Assembly (NCBI GenBank): GCA_028293405.1
Contig: JAQGOW010000267.1
Location: 1-9,077, forward strand
Reading direction: 5' to 3'
Length of the DNA: 9,077 bases
Source: Verrucomicrobiales bacterium
GTDB taxonomy: Bacteria > Verrucomicrobiota > Verrucomicrobiia > Limisphaerales > Palsa-1400
Shown piece after piece: positions 7,128-9,077 of the stretch; the stretch's first letter is position 1; every line of letters begins with the position of its first letter. The notes below the pieces were generated by a model. That model was not told the origin of the DNA and did no database searches. It worked only from the letters and a program-made list of their open reading frames with translations. Made by a program: the position numbers and the translations under genes.

Positions 7128-8444
7128 ATGCGATTCCTGTATAACATTCTGTTCCCGATTTTCTTCGTCGTCAGCGCCCCATTTTATTTCCTGAAAATGT
7201 GGCGGCGCGGGAATTGGCAGACCGGTTTTGCTCAACGGTTCGGCAACTATGACGAAACACTGCGGCCAACCAGCGGCAAACCATTGATCTGGTTCCACGC
7301 CGTCAGCGTTGGCGAAGTCGGCATCTGCGCTCCACTCCTGCGCGAACTCTCGCCAAAACTTCCGGGTTACGAATTCGTTGTCTCCACGACGACGAGCACC
7401 GGAATGGGCGAACTCAAGCGACTCATGCCGCCCGAGGTCCGCAAAATTTATTATCCGACAGATTTCTTTTTCTCCGTCCGCAAAGCGCTCAACTTCTTTC
7501 ACCCAAGCGCATTTGTTCTCGTCGAAGCTGAACTTTGGCCAAACTTTCTCTGGCAAACGAGCGACCGGCACATCCCCATGTTCCTCATCAACGCGCGTCT
7601 CTCTGACCGTTCACTGCGCGGCTACAAACGCGCTGAGTTCATCTTCCGCCCAATCTTCAGTAAGTTCCGCGCTGTCGGTTGCCAGAGTGAAGCCGATGCC
7701 GTGCGCCTCAAAGAACTCGGATTCCCACTCGTTAAATCAGTTGGCAACTTGAAATTCGACGCCGCCAAACCCGGCCGTTCAAAAATTGACGCTGCAAAAC
7801 TGCTAGAACAAATCGGCGTTCCATCGAGCGCGAAAATTCTCGTTGCCGGCAGCACGCATGATGGCGAAGAAGCAGTCCTAGCCGACACGTTCCTCGAGCT
7901 GCGCAAACAATTTCCAGATCTTTTCCTCGTGCTCGTCCCGCGCCATTTCGAACGCACGAAACAAGTCTGCACTGATTTACAAAAGCGCCAACTGCGTTTC
8001 ATCCTGCGTTCGGAAATCACAGCCGAAACAAAAAAGCAAAATCTCGACTGTCTCCTCGTCAACACCACCGGCGAACTCAAAGCCTTTTACGAAGTGGCTA
8101 CCCTCGTGTTCGTTGGCAAAACTTTAACTGCGCACGGCGGCCAAAATCCCGTTGAACCGGCGGCCTTGGGCAAAGCCATCATCACCGGTCCGAACATGGA
8201 AAATTTCCGCAGCATCATGGCGGCTTTTCGCGCGAACGATGCGATTGTGCAAGTTGCCGATGCGCCCGCCTTCACGCAAATGTGCGCCGAGCTTTTGCGC
8301 GACACAGCTAAATGCAATGAATTGGGAAAGCGTGCTTTGGCAGTCGTCGAGGCGAACTCAGGCGCGACTGCTCGCACCGTCGATTTGATGACAACCATGT
8401 TGTCTGATTTGCAATTTACAACGAACCCTGACACCTTGGTTTAA
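7128..8444 (+). CDS. waaA: 3-deoxy-D-manno-octulosonic acid (Kdo) transferase, GT30 family
   Basis: A 438-aa protein, near the usual family length of about 420-430. WaaA (KdtA) transfers Kdo from CMP-Kdo to lipid A precursors at the cytoplasmic face of the inner membrane, the first committed step of LPS core assembly. Residues about 4-22 are the N-terminal membrane anchor. WFHAVSVGEV (55-64) holds the glutamate (Glu63) equivalent to the proposed catalytic base. Further family motifs are STTTSTG (86-92), EAELWPN (133-139), NARLSDRS (155-162), QSEADAVR (186-193), GNLKFD (206-211), AGSTHDGEE (240-248), PRHFER (271-276) and, in the nucleotide-sugar half, GGQNPVEPAALGKAIITGPN (337-356). It starts 15 bases after the DUF3592 stop without an obvious ribosome site, and ends 3 bases before ybaB. 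Whether it adds one or more Kdo residues cannot be told from sequence. Confidence 0.96.
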   Translation: MRFLYNILFPIFFVVSAPFYFLKMWRRGNWQTGFAQRFGNYDETLRPTSGKPLIWFHAVSVGEVGICAPLLRELSPKLPGYEFVVSTTTSTGMGELKRLMPPEVRKIYYPTDFFFSVRKALNFFHPSAFVLVEAELWPNFLWQTSDRHIPMFLINARLSDRSLRGYKRAEFIFRPIFSKFRAVGCQSEADAVRLKELGFPLVKSVGNLKFDAAKPGRSKIDAAKLLEQIGVPSSAKILVAGSTHDGEEAVLADTFLELRKQFPDLFLVLVPRHFERTKQVCTDLQKRQLRFILRSEITAETKKQNLDCLLVNTTGELKAFYEVATLVFVGKTLTAHGGQNPVEPAALGKAIITGPNMENFRSIMAAFRANDAIVQVADAPAFTQMCAELLRDTAKCNELGKRALAVVEANSGATARTVDLMTTMLSDLQFTTNPDTLV

Positions 8445-8447
8445 ACT

Positions 8448-8759
8448 ATGTCCAGTATCGGAAAATTGATGAAACAGGCTGCTCGCATGCAAGAGCAGAT
8501 GACCCAAATTCAGGCGAACCTCGCCGCGCGCAAAGTCGAAGGCAGCAGCGGCGGTGGTGCCGTGAAGGTCACTGCCACGTGCGACGGCTCGCTCGCATCC
8601 ATCAAGATTGATCCGCAAACGCTCAATCCGAGTGACGCGCAAGTGCTCGAAGACATGATTATTGTCGCCGTGAATCAGGCTCTCGCTCAAGCCAAGCAGA
8701 TTTCATCGGACGAAATGGGCAAAGCCACCGCTGGCTTTAATATTCCAGGACTGACTTGA
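8448..8759 (+). CDS. ybaB: YbaB/EbfC family nucleoid-associated DNA-binding protein
   Basis: A 103-aa protein (E. coli YbaB is 109). The N-terminal helix MSSIGKLMKQAARMQEQM, with its run of Met and Gln, is typical. It is followed by the glycine-rich turn EGSSGGGAVKVTATCDG (about residues 31-47), the strand IKIDPQTL and the C-terminal helix ending in NIPGLT. Family members form tweezer-like dimers that bind DNA and associate with the nucleoid. The gene starts 3 bases after waaA and its stop overlaps the recR start, so it is probably co-transcribed with both. The ybaB-recR pairing is a widely conserved arrangement and supports both calls. Confidence 0.96.
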   Translation: MSSIGKLMKQAARMQEQMTQIQANLAARKVEGSSGGGAVKVTATCDGSLASIKIDPQTLNPSDAQVLEDMIIVAVNQALAQAKQISSDEMGKATAGFNIPGLT

Positions 8760-9077
8760 TGGCTGCCCTGCCCGACGCCATCACAAACCTGATCGCCGCG
8801 CTCGGAAAACTTCCGGGCATCGGCCCGCGTTCTGCCGAACGCCTCGCTTTGTACCTCGTGCAAACGGAAAGTTCCGCCGTGCGCGATCTCGCGAACATGC
8901 TCGTGCAAGCGCGCGAAAAGGTGAAGCTATGCTCAGCCTGCGGTGCCCTGACGGAAAAAGATCCGTGCGGCGTCTGTTCAGATTCGCGCCGAGATAGTTC
9001 GATCGTCTGCGTTGTCGAACGGCCAACTGATATCTTGAGCATCGAAAAAATGGGCAGTTTTCGCGGAAAATATCACG
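8759..9077 (+). CDS. recR: Recombination protein RecR (3' end outside the window)
   Basis: ATG 8759-8761 overlaps the ybaB stop as TGATG, and AGGA at 8747-8750 sits 8 bases upstream, so translation is probably coupled. The 106 visible codons (family length about 200) contain the RecR modules in order. First is the helix-hairpin-helix LPGIGPRSAERLALYL (residues 18-33). Next is a four-cysteine zinc site, Cys58, Cys61, Cys70 and Cys73, in CSACGALTEKDPCGVC. Last is the start of the Toprim domain, SIVCVVERPTDILSIEKMG, with its acidic residue Glu87. RecR forms a ring-shaped clamp that acts with RecO (and RecF) to load RecA at gaps. The gene is cut at the window edge just after FRGKYH, in line with the family consensus. 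Confidence 0.96.
   Translation, partial: MAALPDAITNLIAALGKLPGIGPRSAERLALYLVQTESSAVRDLANMLVQAREKVKLCSACGALTEKDPCGVCSDSRRDSSIVCVVERPTDILSIEKMGSFRGKYH

Noticed and set aside
8687..9042. Minus-strand ORFs opposite the 3' end of the window
   Set aside because: The plus strand encodes the end of ybaB and the clear HhH, zinc-finger and Toprim start of RecR, so these are antisense shadows.

Overview
The window looks like chromosomal DNA from a member of the Planctomycetes-Verrucomicrobia (PVC) group, most likely a Verrucomicrobiota bacterium of the Pedosphaera/Limisphaera kind. Three things suggest this: a DUF1501 protein, a very large secreted enzyme with verrucomicrobial-style Ig-like repeats and C-terminal domain, and mostly leaderless or Shine-Dalgarno-poor starts. 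A lipopolysaccharide Kdo transferase gene shows a Gram-negative envelope. No tRNA, rRNA, CRISPR array, IS element or integrase gene was seen.

Layout. Positions 1-936 (+) hold the 3' part of a DUF1501 gene. It runs head-on into a 3.9 kb minus-strand gene (937-4821) for a secreted gamma-glutamyltranspeptidase-like Ntn hydrolase. That protein carries two Ig-like domains, a propeller-like region, a third Ig-like domain and a C-terminal domain. The two stop codons abut in one palindrome, TGATCA. Positions 4822-5337 carry no convincing gene. They hold the predicted promoter of the large gene, a perfect 10-bp inverted repeat, and a helically phased array of the heptamer TTTGACG just ahead of the next operon.

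From 5338 to the end every gene is on the plus strand and closely spaced. In order they are an ion-transporter-superfamily sodium/proton antiporter, a small DUF3592 membrane protein, WaaA (Kdo transferase), the nucleoid protein YbaB/EbfC, and the start of RecR, which runs off the window edge and overlaps ybaB by one base. The last three are housekeeping genes (lipid A-Kdo assembly, DNA-binding, recombinational repair). In many bacteria ybaB-recR follows dnaX; here waaA occupies that position.

The most interesting item is the large secreted enzyme. By alignment from memory with E. coli GGT, it keeps the catalytic threonine and the Gly-Gly oxyanion site but has lost every classical glutamate-binding residue. 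It may therefore be an Ntn hydrolase of unknown specificity. The second is the TTTGACG array. Nothing seen amounts to a demonstrable new defence or mobile system.
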